Below are positions 54,325-61,783 of a stretch of 64,000 nucleotides of DNA, piece after piece. Below the pieces are notes generated by a model. It did no database searches, was not told where the DNA came from, and was given only the letters and a program-made list of their open reading frames with translations. The stretch covers positions 1,674,001 to 1,738,000 of the forward strand of contig NZ_CP080766.1 of the NCBI RefSeq assembly GCF_019602855.1, in the 5' to 3' direction. A program made the position numbers and the translations under genes. This DNA is from Cupriavidus pinatubonensis. GTDB taxonomy: Bacteria; Pseudomonadota; Gammaproteobacteria; Burkholderiales; Burkholderiaceae. Within the stretch, counting starts at the first letter, position 1. Each line of letters starts with the position of its first letter.

Positions 54325-55056
54325 TCATGCCTCGGTCAAAGGCAGCAGGATGTCGGCATACCAGGCGGAATTCAAGCCCAGGGCTTCGTCTAGTTCAAAG
54401 TCCCGCGAGCCCACGTCCAGTCTAGCTGAATGGGTGCCCAGCAGCATCCACGGCAGCGCGCGCGTGGATGCATCGGTCCTGGGCATGCGCATGACCACCG
54501 GTGCTCCGCTCGTGCCGCGATGCGTCCTTGCATCGGTCAGGAAGTAGCCATGCCCCTGAAAGCGCATGCCGAATGAGGATGAGATGATTGCCTGGCGCAC
54601 AACGGGCAAATGATGAAGCGTGTCATGGAATCCCAGCGGGAAGCCGACGATTAGCACCGGTGTGCCTGCTTCGATGCGGTCGCGTGGCCGGTAAAGGTGG
54701 GCGGGTGTAAAGGCCCGGTAGACCATGCTCGGCGGCAGCGCGGCGTGGTCGAGTTCGATCACGGCCACGTCGATGCCGCCGCCGCCATCGAGGCCGTCAC
54801 GCCAGACACTTTTGCCGTCGCGATACAGCGGAATCGAGAAGCCGATGGACGCTCCCATGTTGTCCGGATCGACATGCAGTTCGATCTCGATCCGGTCGGG
54901 GAAGTGCTTGGTCGGCTCATCGATCAGCACATGCCGGCTCGTGACAACGAACAGTCGCTGCCCTCTTTCGAAGAAAAAGCCAGTGGCGTTGGTCTTGGCT
55001 TGTGGCCCCTCGAATGTGGCAACGCGCGTGACGGCCAGCAGGATCGATTCGATCAT
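54325..55056 (-). CDS. Trypsin-like serine protease (cytoplasmic)
   Basis: This 243-residue chymotrypsin-fold protease has the full triad: His42 in VTSRHVLID, Asp96 in GIDVAVIELD and Ser183 in GTSGAPVV. Strands such as TPVLIVGFPLGF are typical of DegP/trypsin-2-like domains. There is no signal peptide, membrane anchor or PDZ domain, so it would act in the cytoplasm. Proteins like this occur as stand-alone genes and in phage-defence modules with partners; no such partner is seen here. Start ATG 55056 gives the domain its normal N-terminus. Confidence 0.85.
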   Translation of the reverse strand: MIESILLAVTRVATFEGPQAKTNATGFFFERGQRLFVVTSRHVLIDEPTKHFPDRIEIELHVDPDNMGASIGFSIPLYRDGKSVWRDGLDGGGGIDVAVIELDHAALPPSMVYRAFTPAHLYRPRDRIEAGTPVLIVGFPLGFHDTLHHLPVVRQAIISSSFGMRFQGHGYFLTDARTHRGTSGAPVVMRMPRTDASTRALPWMLLGTHSARLDVGSRDFELDEALGLNSAWYADILLPLTEA

Positions 55057-55175
55057 GATTCGGTGGTACTCCCTGCTTGCTCAACAACATGGTTGGAAGG
55101 CGTCGGGGTTCAGTGCTTGCCAATTCGATCGCCGTTCTTGCATGAAACAATCGTGCTGGTGTCGGCACTCGTCCA

Positions 55176-55421
55176 CTACAGACTTGCGTAGTCCCCGCCT
55201 GCCTCTTCGCTCAATACCTGGGACCAGCCTTGTGGACCGCTGTCCTTTGCTTCGCGGTAGCGCCAGATCACACCGCAGTCGGAGCAACGGAATGTGCTGA
55301 TAGTGACCGTGGCAGCTCGAGGGAGCTTACTTCGCCGTGTATCGATGATATGCAACGCCAGATGTCCGGAGGCCTTGGAGGCGTCGCGCGCCACTGCAAG
55401 ACAGTTTGCGCAGAGCAACAT
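55176..55421 (-). CDS. Small Cys-rich (zinc-ribbon-like) protein
   Basis: This 81-residue product has CANC at 4-7 and CSDC at 46-49, a spacing suited to one zinc site, with FRC-x-x-CGVIWRYREA and a final GWSQVL. ATG 55421 follows AAGAGA. An ORF extension to 55472 exists, but the Cys pairs fit the shorter form. A coding-looking stretch in another frame lies just upstream (55440-55620), so this may be the 3' half of a frameshifted larger gene. Confidence 0.6.
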   Translation of the reverse strand: MLLCANCLAVARDASKASGHLALHIIDTRRSKLPRAATVTISTFRCSDCGVIWRYREAKDSGPQGWSQVLSEEAGGDYASL

Positions 55422-55728
55422 ACCGATCTCTTGAGCTGGAGGGATGCCACTGTAGCATGCATCGCTGAACAATCCGGCACCCTTTCGCGGACGTCTTCAG
55501 CGCCTTGGCTTTTGGCGGCCCTGGCAAGTACGTTTCGATTGCCGCGAGATCTTCATTGACCGCGATGCGGCATGCCTGTATAAGAATTAGTGCAGGATCT
55601 TCAAGCGTAACCTCGAAGCGTTAGGTACACGCCCCGGCGGCGCCACTTTCTCTCCATGTTTCCTCCTTGATCGTCATGCCTCGCTGCCCACATTTTCAGA
55701 TCGGCGAGAATTCTTAAGGAGTCCTTAC
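55422..55728. other. Leader of cspA plus an out-of-frame coding-like stretch on the minus strand
   Basis: On the minus strand, 55620 down to about 55440 reads [20 protein letters not shown], then AAIETYLPGPPKAKALKTSA and KGCRIVQR without a stop and without a start codon; it runs toward the Cys-rich gene in a different frame. The plus strand is the promoter and 5' leader of the cold-shock gene. Confidence 0.4.
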
Positions 55729-55932
55729 GTGGAAACCGGTACAGTAAAGTGGTTTAATGATTCAAAGGGTTTTGGCTTCATTACGCCTGATGCAGGCGGA
55801 AACGATCTGTTCGCCCATTTCTCCGAAATTCAGGGGAACGGGTTCAAGTCGCTGCAGGAAGGCCAGAAAGTGCGGTATGTGGCTGGTGTAGGCCAGAAGG
55901 GTCCGGCTGCGACCAAGATCGAACCGATCTAA
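55729..55932 (+). CDS. cspA: Cold-shock protein, CspA family
   Basis: This 67-residue nucleic-acid-binding OB-fold protein has RNP1 KGFGFI and RNP2-like DLFAHFSEI, with [18 protein letters not shown] at the start. It melts RNA structure during cold or other stress. The start is GTG at 55729 with AAGGAG eight bases upstream. A clear terminator follows, so it is transcribed alone. A long upstream gap fits a structured leader, as is common for csp genes. Confidence 0.95.
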   Translation: METGTVKWFNDSKGFGFITPDAGGNDLFAHFSEIQGNGFKSLQEGQKVRYVAGVGQKGPAATKIEPI

Positions 55933-55955
55933 GTCGACCGCCCAAGGTACGCAAG

Positions 55956-55987
55956 AAGCCCCGTTGGGAAAGCCGGCGGGGCTTTTC
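55956..55987 (+). terminator. Intrinsic terminator after cspA
   Basis: AAGCCCCG and CGGGGCTT form a perfect 8-bp stem with a 13-base loop, followed by TTCCTT, 24 bases after the csp stop. Confidence 0.75.
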
Positions 55988-56292
55988 CTTTATGGGTTCA
56001 CCGTGATGGGTACGGAAGGAGTAGCGTCGGGAACTGGTCTTGAAGTCGTAGACTTCCCCGAGACTCCACGATCGCCATCTGGCGCAAGCACGACATTCGA
56101 CCACATCGGCTCGATACCCACATGGTGTCCGACGATCCCGACTTTGAGGCCATAGTCGCGGATGGCATCGGCCTGTACTGAACTCGCCGGCGCATGCGGT
56201 GTGTTCTGAGTGGATGAGAAGACCGCGATTCAGGGGCTCGATCGGTCCAATCCAACGCGGAGCATCCGGTGCGATTCTTCTGGTTCAGTGGA
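55988..56292. other. Start-less open frame on the minus strand
   Basis: From about 56237 to the stop at 55990 the minus strand reads SSVQADAIRDYGLKVGIVGH, then HVGIEPMWSNVVLAPDGDRG and PVPDATPSVPITVNP. It is in the same frame as the 56293 gene but separated from it by two stop codons and has no usable start. It could be a decayed 3' segment of that gene. Confidence 0.35.
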
Positions 56293-56724
56293 CTAGCAGT
56301 CGTTTTGTTGCTGCTCCTCTCGGATGCTTCGGCGGATCTTTCGCAAGGCACGGAGGGCGTGGGGATCATTCGGTTGTTCCATCGTGACGTCAACAGATCT
56401 CGCATGATCAGCCAGGGATGCGCACACCGCGTCGCGGAATCGGCCTTCGCCAGAGTCTCCCTTGCTTCTGGCTTCGTGATCGCGCATTGTCTTCCGCTCC
56501 AATGCGCGATCGGCCAGGAAGCTCGCTTCATCTTTACGCACGTGCTCGCTCTTTCCAAGGACCGATACGCTGCCTTGGGGAGAGCTATCAAAGATACCGT
56601 AGCCATCTGGGCATGCCGCATCTTCGGTGTAAAGTGTCCTGCCACTGCCTTCGCAACGTATTGCATGTGCGGAGGACGCCGTTGCCAGCATCATGCCAAG
56701 GAGTGTTGCTCTGATAGTTCTCAT
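56293..56724 (-). CDS. Exported hypothetical protein
   Basis: This 143-residue product begins with a Sec signal (MRTIRATLLGMMLATASSAHA, cleavage near AHA-IRC). The mature part starts RCEGSGRTLYTEDAACPDGYG, whose two Cys could form a disulfide and which recalls DUF4124-like secreted proteins; the remainder is charged and helical (KSEHVRKDEASFLADRALER). GAG lies about eight bases before the ATG. Function unknown; probably periplasmic. Confidence 0.65.
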   Translation of the reverse strand: MRTIRATLLGMMLATASSAHAIRCEGSGRTLYTEDAACPDGYGIFDSSPQGSVSVLGKSEHVRKDEASFLADRALERKTMRDHEARSKGDSGEGRFRDAVCASLADHARSVDVTMEQPNDPHALRALRKIRRSIREEQQQNDC

Positions 56725-57184
56725 GTTAATTCTCGTTGGCGTAGGAATGTGCTTGGCGTGTCAGAGCCGGCGGTGTTGCTGGAATCAACATATGACATCC
56801 GAAGATGCGGCATACCCTCTCGATGGCTTAAGGCCGGTGACTGTAGCATGCAGGCAGTCTGTTGGTGGGCCGCATAACGGCTGAACGATTCCATCAAACT
56901 GGTGCATCGACCGGTTGAATCCGCAGCTGCGGTAGGCGCCTTCGTCTGGCTTTCCCTTAAATCTTCGAGCGAAGCCGATATTTCGCGCAGAAAAGGGGCG
57001 CTGACGGACAACTGAGGGCTCCTCGATCGTTTGCGAATCGCTATCTGGCGTGGCGACCCAATGTCCTTCGTGAGTGATCAAACGGGCCAATCGAAAAATG
57101 GTCGCATGAGGTCGGCCGGTTCTGCCCGCGTACGCCGGCCAAGCGAACGACTGCAGGAGTACCGGCGGGCTCGCAATTCAGGTG
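56725..57184. other. Region without a supported gene
   Basis: 460 bases between the exported protein and the 3' end of the hydrolase gene. Short frames on both strands lack ribosome sites and recognisable motifs. I see nothing further. Confidence 0.4.
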
Positions 57185-58042
57185 TCAGGCACGTTCGATC
57201 ATGCGCAATACGGCGGCGGCAAGGGGACCATTGGCATCCCCCAGCAAATCTACCGCATCGAAATGATGCCCGCGTTCCTGCGCTACAACCTGTACGTCAA
57301 AACCGCATTCAGTCAACAGTGCCTGATATTCGCGCTGGAGTCGGTGGTACTCCGGAGATTCATCCCCGCCAACGGTCAGGATCATTGGCAGTTTCACCAT
57401 CGGCAGATGGTGGATCGGGCTGTAGTTGGCAACATCCGCCTCGTTCAACCCCACCACCCTGTTGAGATAGCACAGGCGGATGGGCTCCAGGTCATACAAG
57501 CCGCTGATGGCGCAGCCACCCTTGACGATATCGGCGGGCACGCCGAGCGTTTCCCAATCCGTTCCTGCCAGCATGGCGGTGAGATGGCCGCCGGCGGAGT
57601 GACCCGAGACAAAGATCCGGTTCGCGTCGCACCCAAGCTCCCCGGCGTTGCGATAGAGCCATGCCACGGCACCACGATTGTCGCCCACGATTTCGCCCAT
57701 GCTGACATCAGGGGCGAGGCGGTAGTTCACCACAGCGACATTGATGTCGTGCCTCAGATAGGGCGCTGCGATGTAGCTGAAGTCCGATTTGTCCAGCGAT
57801 TGCCAGTAGCCGCCGTGGATGAAGACCAGCAATGGACGGTCCTTCGTGTTGGCGGGAAAGAAGTCCAGGGCCTGCTTGATGTTGGGACCATAGGCGAGAT
57901 TCTCCCTTACTGGATGGGCTCGACGAAATTCGGCGCTGGTTTTCTCCCACCCTCGAAAAATATCCTGGAAGCCGGGGATGCCGGCCCTGACGTTGTACTG
58001 CTGGTCCAGTCCTTCCTGATTGAAGTTTCGATACACTGACAT
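57185..58042 (-). CDS. Alpha/beta hydrolase, kynurenine-formamidase-like
   Basis: This 285-residue hydrolase has HGGYW (76-80), the oxyanion motif typical of arylformamidase/KFA and HSL-type esterases. GHSAG (147-151) carries nucleophile Ser149, the acid is in VGGDESPE, and the His in ERGHHFDAV. It likely cleaves an N-formyl or ester bond on a small aromatic or heterocyclic compound. Start ATG 58042 (MSVYRNFNQ) is divergent from the AraC regulator 137 bases away, so both share a control region. It is the probable hydrolytic step of the cluster with RidA and the PurA-like ligase. Confidence 0.85.
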   Translation of the reverse strand: MSVYRNFNQEGLDQQYNVRAGIPGFQDIFRGWEKTSAEFRRAHPVRENLAYGPNIKQALDFFPANTKDRPLLVFIHGGYWQSLDKSDFSYIAAPYLRHDINVAVVNYRLAPDVSMGEIVGDNRGAVAWLYRNAGELGCDANRIFVSGHSAGGHLTAMLAGTDWETLGVPADIVKGGCAISGLYDLEPIRLCYLNRVVGLNEADVANYSPIHHLPMVKLPMILTVGGDESPEYHRLQREYQALLTECGFDVQVVAQERGHHFDAVDLLGDANGPLAAAVLRMIERA

Positions 58043-58179
58043 TACATTTGGCTCCACACTGTTGGATCGATGTTTCGATTCATTAGATCGTTGCGACGCA
58101 AATTGGCGTCCGGCCAAAGATACTTGTCGGCGTAAGGTGCGGCGCGCCCCTGGGTGACAACGACTATCGCAAAGACGCC

Positions 58180-58965
58180 ATGTTTGGAAAGAGTGAAAAC
58201 CGGGATGACTACCAGGCGATAGACCGGCCGGTGGGCGGGATGGCGAGGAAGCTGAAGGATGGCTTCCATATCTCCGCTCATTCTCATCCGCGCGGCCAAC
58301 TCATCTACGCCTATGTGGGCGCAATCCTGGTTACAACGGACTTCGGTTCCTGGGTCGTGCCGCCGCAGCGCGCGGTATGGGTGCCGTGCAACGTCGAACA
58401 TGCCATGCAGGCTTGCGGCGACGTCGAGATGCGCACCGTCTATATCCGTGCCGATGCCGTTCCCGCGGAACTGCGTGATTGTTGTGTCGTCGCTGTCCCG
58501 CCCTTGTTGAGGGAGCTGATTTCGGCGGTGGTTCGCATGCCCCTGGACTACGATCCAGGCAGCCGGGATGGCCTCGTGGTCGAGCTGCTCTTGCAGGACC
58601 TGCGACCGCTTTCCGTCGTTCCGCTGCACTTGCCGATGCCGAAGGATGCCCGGCTTAACAAGATCTGCGCGAAGATTCTCGACGATCCCTCGGACGAGAC
58701 CTCCGTGGAGGCGTGGAGCCGCTCGGTGGGCGCAAGCGAGCGGACCATCATCCGCTTGTTCCCGGAGGAAACGGGCATGACGTACAGCCGCTGGAAGCAG
58801 CAGGCAAGGCTGATGGCGGCAGTGCGGCTGCTCGCCGAGGGATGTCATGTCACGGACATTGCCTTGCAGCTTGGATATGAAAGTCCAAGCGCCTTCAGCG
58901 CCATGTTCAGGCGAGCGCTGGGCATGACGCCTACCGAATATTTCAGGGACAGGGCCGGCGACTAG
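58180..58965 (+). CDS. AraC family transcriptional regulator (cupin sensor)
   Basis: This 261-residue regulator has an N-terminal cupin (FHISAHSHPRGQLIYAYVGA, WVVPPQRAVWVPCNVEHAM) for effector binding and a C-terminal double HTH (SVEAWSRSVGASERTIIRLF, VTDIALQLGYESPSAFSAMF, RRALGMTPTEYFR). It fits the COG2169/AraC group that controls neighbouring catabolic genes. It sits between the divergent hydrolase gene and the rightward RidA-PurA-PNPOx operon, so it probably activates both. Confidence 0.9.
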   Translation: MFGKSENRDDYQAIDRPVGGMARKLKDGFHISAHSHPRGQLIYAYVGAILVTTDFGSWVVPPQRAVWVPCNVEHAMQACGDVEMRTVYIRADAVPAELRDCCVVAVPPLLRELISAVVRMPLDYDPGSRDGLVVELLLQDLRPLSVVPLHLPMPKDARLNKICAKILDDPSDETSVEAWSRSVGASERTIIRLFPEETGMTYSRWKQQARLMAAVRLLAEGCHVTDIALQLGYESPSAFSAMFRRALGMTPTEYFRDRAGD

Positions 58966-59110
58966 CATCGCGAGTAGTTTGGCGTCTTCTCGACATCAAC
59001 TGGCGTCACCGCACGAATCGCATACCGCACCATGCGGCACAGTCAAGGTGTCGGCGGCCTGCCAGCACCGTGTGGGCTCCGTCGGCACTTTATCCAGTCG
59101 AGGAGTCAGT

Positions 59111-59575
59111 ATGTCAGTGATGGATCGTATCCAGGCTGCCGGCATTGTCTTGCCCGCCGCCGAAATCCCGAAGGCACTCTATGTCCCCTACACGCAGCAC
59201 CATGGTTTGCTGACGGTATCGGGGCAATTGCCTCTGCGGAACGGCAAGCCCTTGTTCGTCGGCACGGTGCCCGACGCAGTCGCCGTCGAGGCGGCACAGG
59301 AAGCGGCACGGCTGTGTCTGGCCAACTTGCTGGGTTGGGTCGCCGCCGCTGTGGAGGGCGACTTCGAACGTATCCGCGGCGTGGTCCGGGTTGGCGGCTA
59401 CGTGGCGGTGAAACCTGGGTTCAATGACGCCCCCCTGGTGATCAACGCGGCGTCGGACCTTCTCAACCGGATCTTCCAAGAGCGGGGGCGTCATGCACGC
59501 CTGGCGATAGGCGTGGCGAGCCTTCCCTTCGGTGCGCCGGTGGAAATCGAAGCGACCTTTGCACTGGACGTGTAG
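59111..59575 (+). CDS. RidA family protein (reactive intermediate deaminase-like)
   Basis: This 154-residue protein of the YjgF/YER057c/UK114 family has LYVPYTQHHGLLTVSGQLPL at 23-42, a central NLLGWVAAAV helix, a VRVGGYVAVKPGFNDAPLVIN block and an end GVASLPFGAPVEIEATFALDV. The key Arg of the canonical deaminases (in RVA...P-x-x-A-R) is not obvious: the segment reads GVASLPFGAPVEIE, so it may belong to a non-deaminase subgroup. AGGAG five bases before the ATG at 59111 sets the start. Only three bases separate its stop from the purA-like start, so the two are tightly coupled. Confidence 0.87.
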   Translation: MSVMDRIQAAGIVLPAAEIPKALYVPYTQHHGLLTVSGQLPLRNGKPLFVGTVPDAVAVEAAQEAARLCLANLLGWVAAAVEGDFERIRGVVRVGGYVAVKPGFNDAPLVINAASDLLNRIFQERGRHARLAIGVASLPFGAPVEIEATFALDV

Positions 59576-59578
59576 TCG

Positions 59579-60937
59579 ATGGACACCGCGACAAAAACCG
59601 GGTATGCGGACGTGCTGGTTGGGCTGCAGTACGGCGACGAGGGAAAGGCCCGGGTGGTTGACCACCTCGCTGCCGGGTATGACGTGATTGCACGCTTCAA
59701 CGGCGGCGCGAACGCAGGGCACACCATTGCCACGTCTGAGGGCATCTTGCGGCTCCGTCAGGTACCTTCTGGCGTGCTGCACCCTCGGGTTTCCCTCTAC
59801 ATCGGCTCGGGCTGCGTGATCGGCTTGCGGCAACTGGCATCCGAAATCGAAATGTTGGCCGGGCAGGGAATCGACCTGGCGGGGCGCCTGACCATCAGTG
59901 ACCGATGTCCGGTCGTGCAGCCAGCGCACTTCCTGTCTGATCGTCGGGATGGCGGGCGCATCGGCACCACCGGCAACGGTATCGGACCCTGTTACGCGGA
60001 CTTGGCGGCCCGCATGCGGGGCGGCGAGCGATCTGCGTTTCAGCTTTGCGACCTCATGCGGGACGAGAGCAGGGTGTTCGAACAGATGATGCGGCTGGCA
60101 GCCCAACGCGATGACGAGGATATCGCGGTCCTCATTCAAGAGATGCGCCAGGCATGGCAGGTGGTGCGGCCCTTCGTAACCGATAATCCGGTTGCCCTCC
60201 TGGAGCGGGTTGAAGGCGGGGCGCGGGTTCTGTTCGAGGGCGCTCAGTCAGTCATGCTGGATGTTGTGCAGGGCGCCCAACCCTGGGTGACGTCCAGCCA
60301 TACCCTGCCTTCCTACGCCTACGTGGGCGGTGACCTCCCATGCCGGTATCACCGCAAGACAATTGGCGTGGCCAAGGCCATGGTCTCCCGCGTTGGCAGC
60401 GGTCCCTTGCCGACGGAACTCGGCGCGGAGCGCTCAGAGGCATATTGCGCCGACGCGGGGCGCGAGGGGCGCGGCAGAGCTGATGAGGCGGCACGCTTTG
60501 ATCCGCGGGCATTGCTCGCGCAAGGGGACGCCTTCTCCACCGGTATAGCGATCCGCATGCTGTCGAACGAATATGGCACCGGTACCGGCAGGCCGCGTCG
60601 GGTAGGTCTGCTCGACGTCGCTCAACTCCAGCTTGCCATACGGCAGTTTGGGGTCGACGAGGTCTACCTGAACAAGTGCGACAGCCTGGCGGTTTTTGCG
60701 CAGACTCGCGACCGGTGCATTCCGGTCGTTGTCGGCTCACGCGACGGCAATGCCATGCATGTGATGCGATTTCCGGCTTTCGATGAGAGCGTCATTCCGC
60801 GCGACGACGCAACGCCGCTTCCTCCGCAACTTGAAACCCTGCTCGAATGGTTGGCGGATGTCCTCGGCCGGCCACTACGCGGCATCGGATTGGGTCCGCA
60901 ACGTGCGCAGATGCGGCTATTCAAGACTCAACCATGA
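59579..60937 (+). CDS. Divergent adenylosuccinate synthetase paralogue (PurA-like GTP-dependent ligase)
   Basis: This 452-residue protein has the PurA fold. Its GTP/IMP loop is YGDEGKARVVD (18-28) instead of GDEGKGKIVD: Asp20 and Lys23 are kept, Gly-Lys becomes Ala-Arg. His48 in GGANAGHT is conserved. It also has GTTGNGIGPCY (Arg to Asn), FEGAQSVMLD and EYGTGTGRPRRVGLLD, close to the aspartate-binding loop. PurA joins Asp to IMP; these changes and its place in a catabolic-style operon suggest a different oxo-substrate. No purB lyase lies nearby. ATG 59579 starts three bases after ridA; its stop overlaps the next start. Confidence 0.87.
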   Translation: MDTATKTGYADVLVGLQYGDEGKARVVDHLAAGYDVIARFNGGANAGHTIATSEGILRLRQVPSGVLHPRVSLYIGSGCVIGLRQLASEIEMLAGQGIDLAGRLTISDRCPVVQPAHFLSDRRDGGRIGTTGNGIGPCYADLAARMRGGERSAFQLCDLMRDESRVFEQMMRLAAQRDDEDIAVLIQEMRQAWQVVRPFVTDNPVALLERVEGGARVLFEGAQSVMLDVVQGAQPWVTSSHTLPSYAYVGGDLPCRYHRKTIGVAKAMVSRVGSGPLPTELGAERSEAYCADAGREGRGRADEAARFDPRALLAQGDAFSTGIAIRMLSNEYGTGTGRPRRVGLLDVAQLQLAIRQFGVDEVYLNKCDSLAVFAQTRDRCIPVVVGSRDGNAMHVMRFPAFDESVIPRDDATPLPPQLETLLEWLADVLGRPLRGIGLGPQRAQMRLFKTQP

Positions 60938-61569
60938 ACCCCATGAACATTGAGACACCATCCTACTTTCGTAGCGAAATGCGTCGCGCCGACCTGGCCT
61001 GGACCGACTGGGCTGCCGTCGAAGCCTTCCTCAGGGACGAACTGATCTGCAGGGTTGCGGTGCATGACGCACCGTTCCCCTACATCACTGCGCAGAGCTT
61101 CACTTTCACCGGCGACACGTTCCTGATCCACAGTTCGAGATTCGGCAAGCTCGCGTCGGCGATACGGGCGAATCCCCTTGTCACGATCGAAGTGGATCGG
61201 CCTATCGGGTTGCTGAAGGCGCCCAAGGGACAGAACACAAGCCTCGAGTACTACAGCGTCATCGCGCGATGCGAAGTGAAACTTCGGGAGAGCACGGACG
61301 ACGTGCGTGCCCACCAGAACCAGGCGCTGGAGAAGTTCAGACCCGAGAAGGACTATTCACCGATCGAGGATGGAGCAGCAAATCAGATCATTGCCTATCG
61401 ATGCGAGATTCGTGAGCTGAGCGCGAAAAAGCGCATCCTTGCCGACGGCCAGTACTCGCCGCCGGGGCAGCCGAAAGCGCCGTACTTGCGCTATCCATTC
61501 CAGTCTGGCGCTACGCTGTCCGGCTTGCCGCCGGAGGCATTCGATCCTCACAAGTTCGCAGCAAGGTAA
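60934..61569 (+). CDS. PNPOx-fold flavin-binding protein
   Basis: This 211-residue protein of the pyridoxamine-5'-phosphate-oxidase-like split-barrel family binds FMN or F420. SEMRRADLAWTDWAAVEAFL leads into LICRVAVHDAPFPYITAQSF, then DTFLIHSSRFGKLASAIRAN and PLVTIEVDRPIG, the standard FMN-site strands. Members are oxidases or haem/flavin storage proteins. The start overlaps the purA-like stop as ATGA, so the genes are translationally coupled. It ends 21 bases before an intrinsic terminator. In this cluster a reduction or oxidation of the heterocyclic intermediate is a reasonable inference. Confidence 0.85.
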   Translation: MNPMNIETPSYFRSEMRRADLAWTDWAAVEAFLRDELICRVAVHDAPFPYITAQSFTFTGDTFLIHSSRFGKLASAIRANPLVTIEVDRPIGLLKAPKGQNTSLEYYSVIARCEVKLRESTDDVRAHQNQALEKFRPEKDYSPIEDGAANQIIAYRCEIRELSAKKRILADGQYSPPGQPKAPYLRYPFQSGATLSGLPPEAFDPHKFAAR

Positions 61570-61590
61570 CTCGCGAGATCCGACGATACG

Positions 61591-61616
61591 AGAGGTGCTC
61601 CGGCACCTCTTTTTTT
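61591..61616 (+). terminator. Intrinsic terminator after the RidA-PurA-PNPOx operon
   Basis: AGAGGTGC-TCCG-GCACCTCT is a perfect 8-bp stem with a 4-base loop followed by six or seven T residues. It marks the operon end, though readthrough to the MFS gene 170 bases on is possible. Confidence 0.88.
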
Positions 61617-61783
61617 CGTTCGTCGAGAGAGTTCCTTGGCACTTGCGAGACAGAGCTTGGCGTTCCTGCGCGGGCCTCGACTACGTCTCCACGCGACAGT
61701 AGCAGGCGATACGCATCGATGCATATCGCGCTGCCAGCAGTGCCCCTCCCGAGGGTCCTGGCATCAAAACTACTGGAGACAAG

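Noticed and set aside
54325..55056. A phage-defence module based on the trypsin-like protease
   Set aside because: No partner gene of a known protease-effector pair lies beside it; the neighbours are small unrelated genes.
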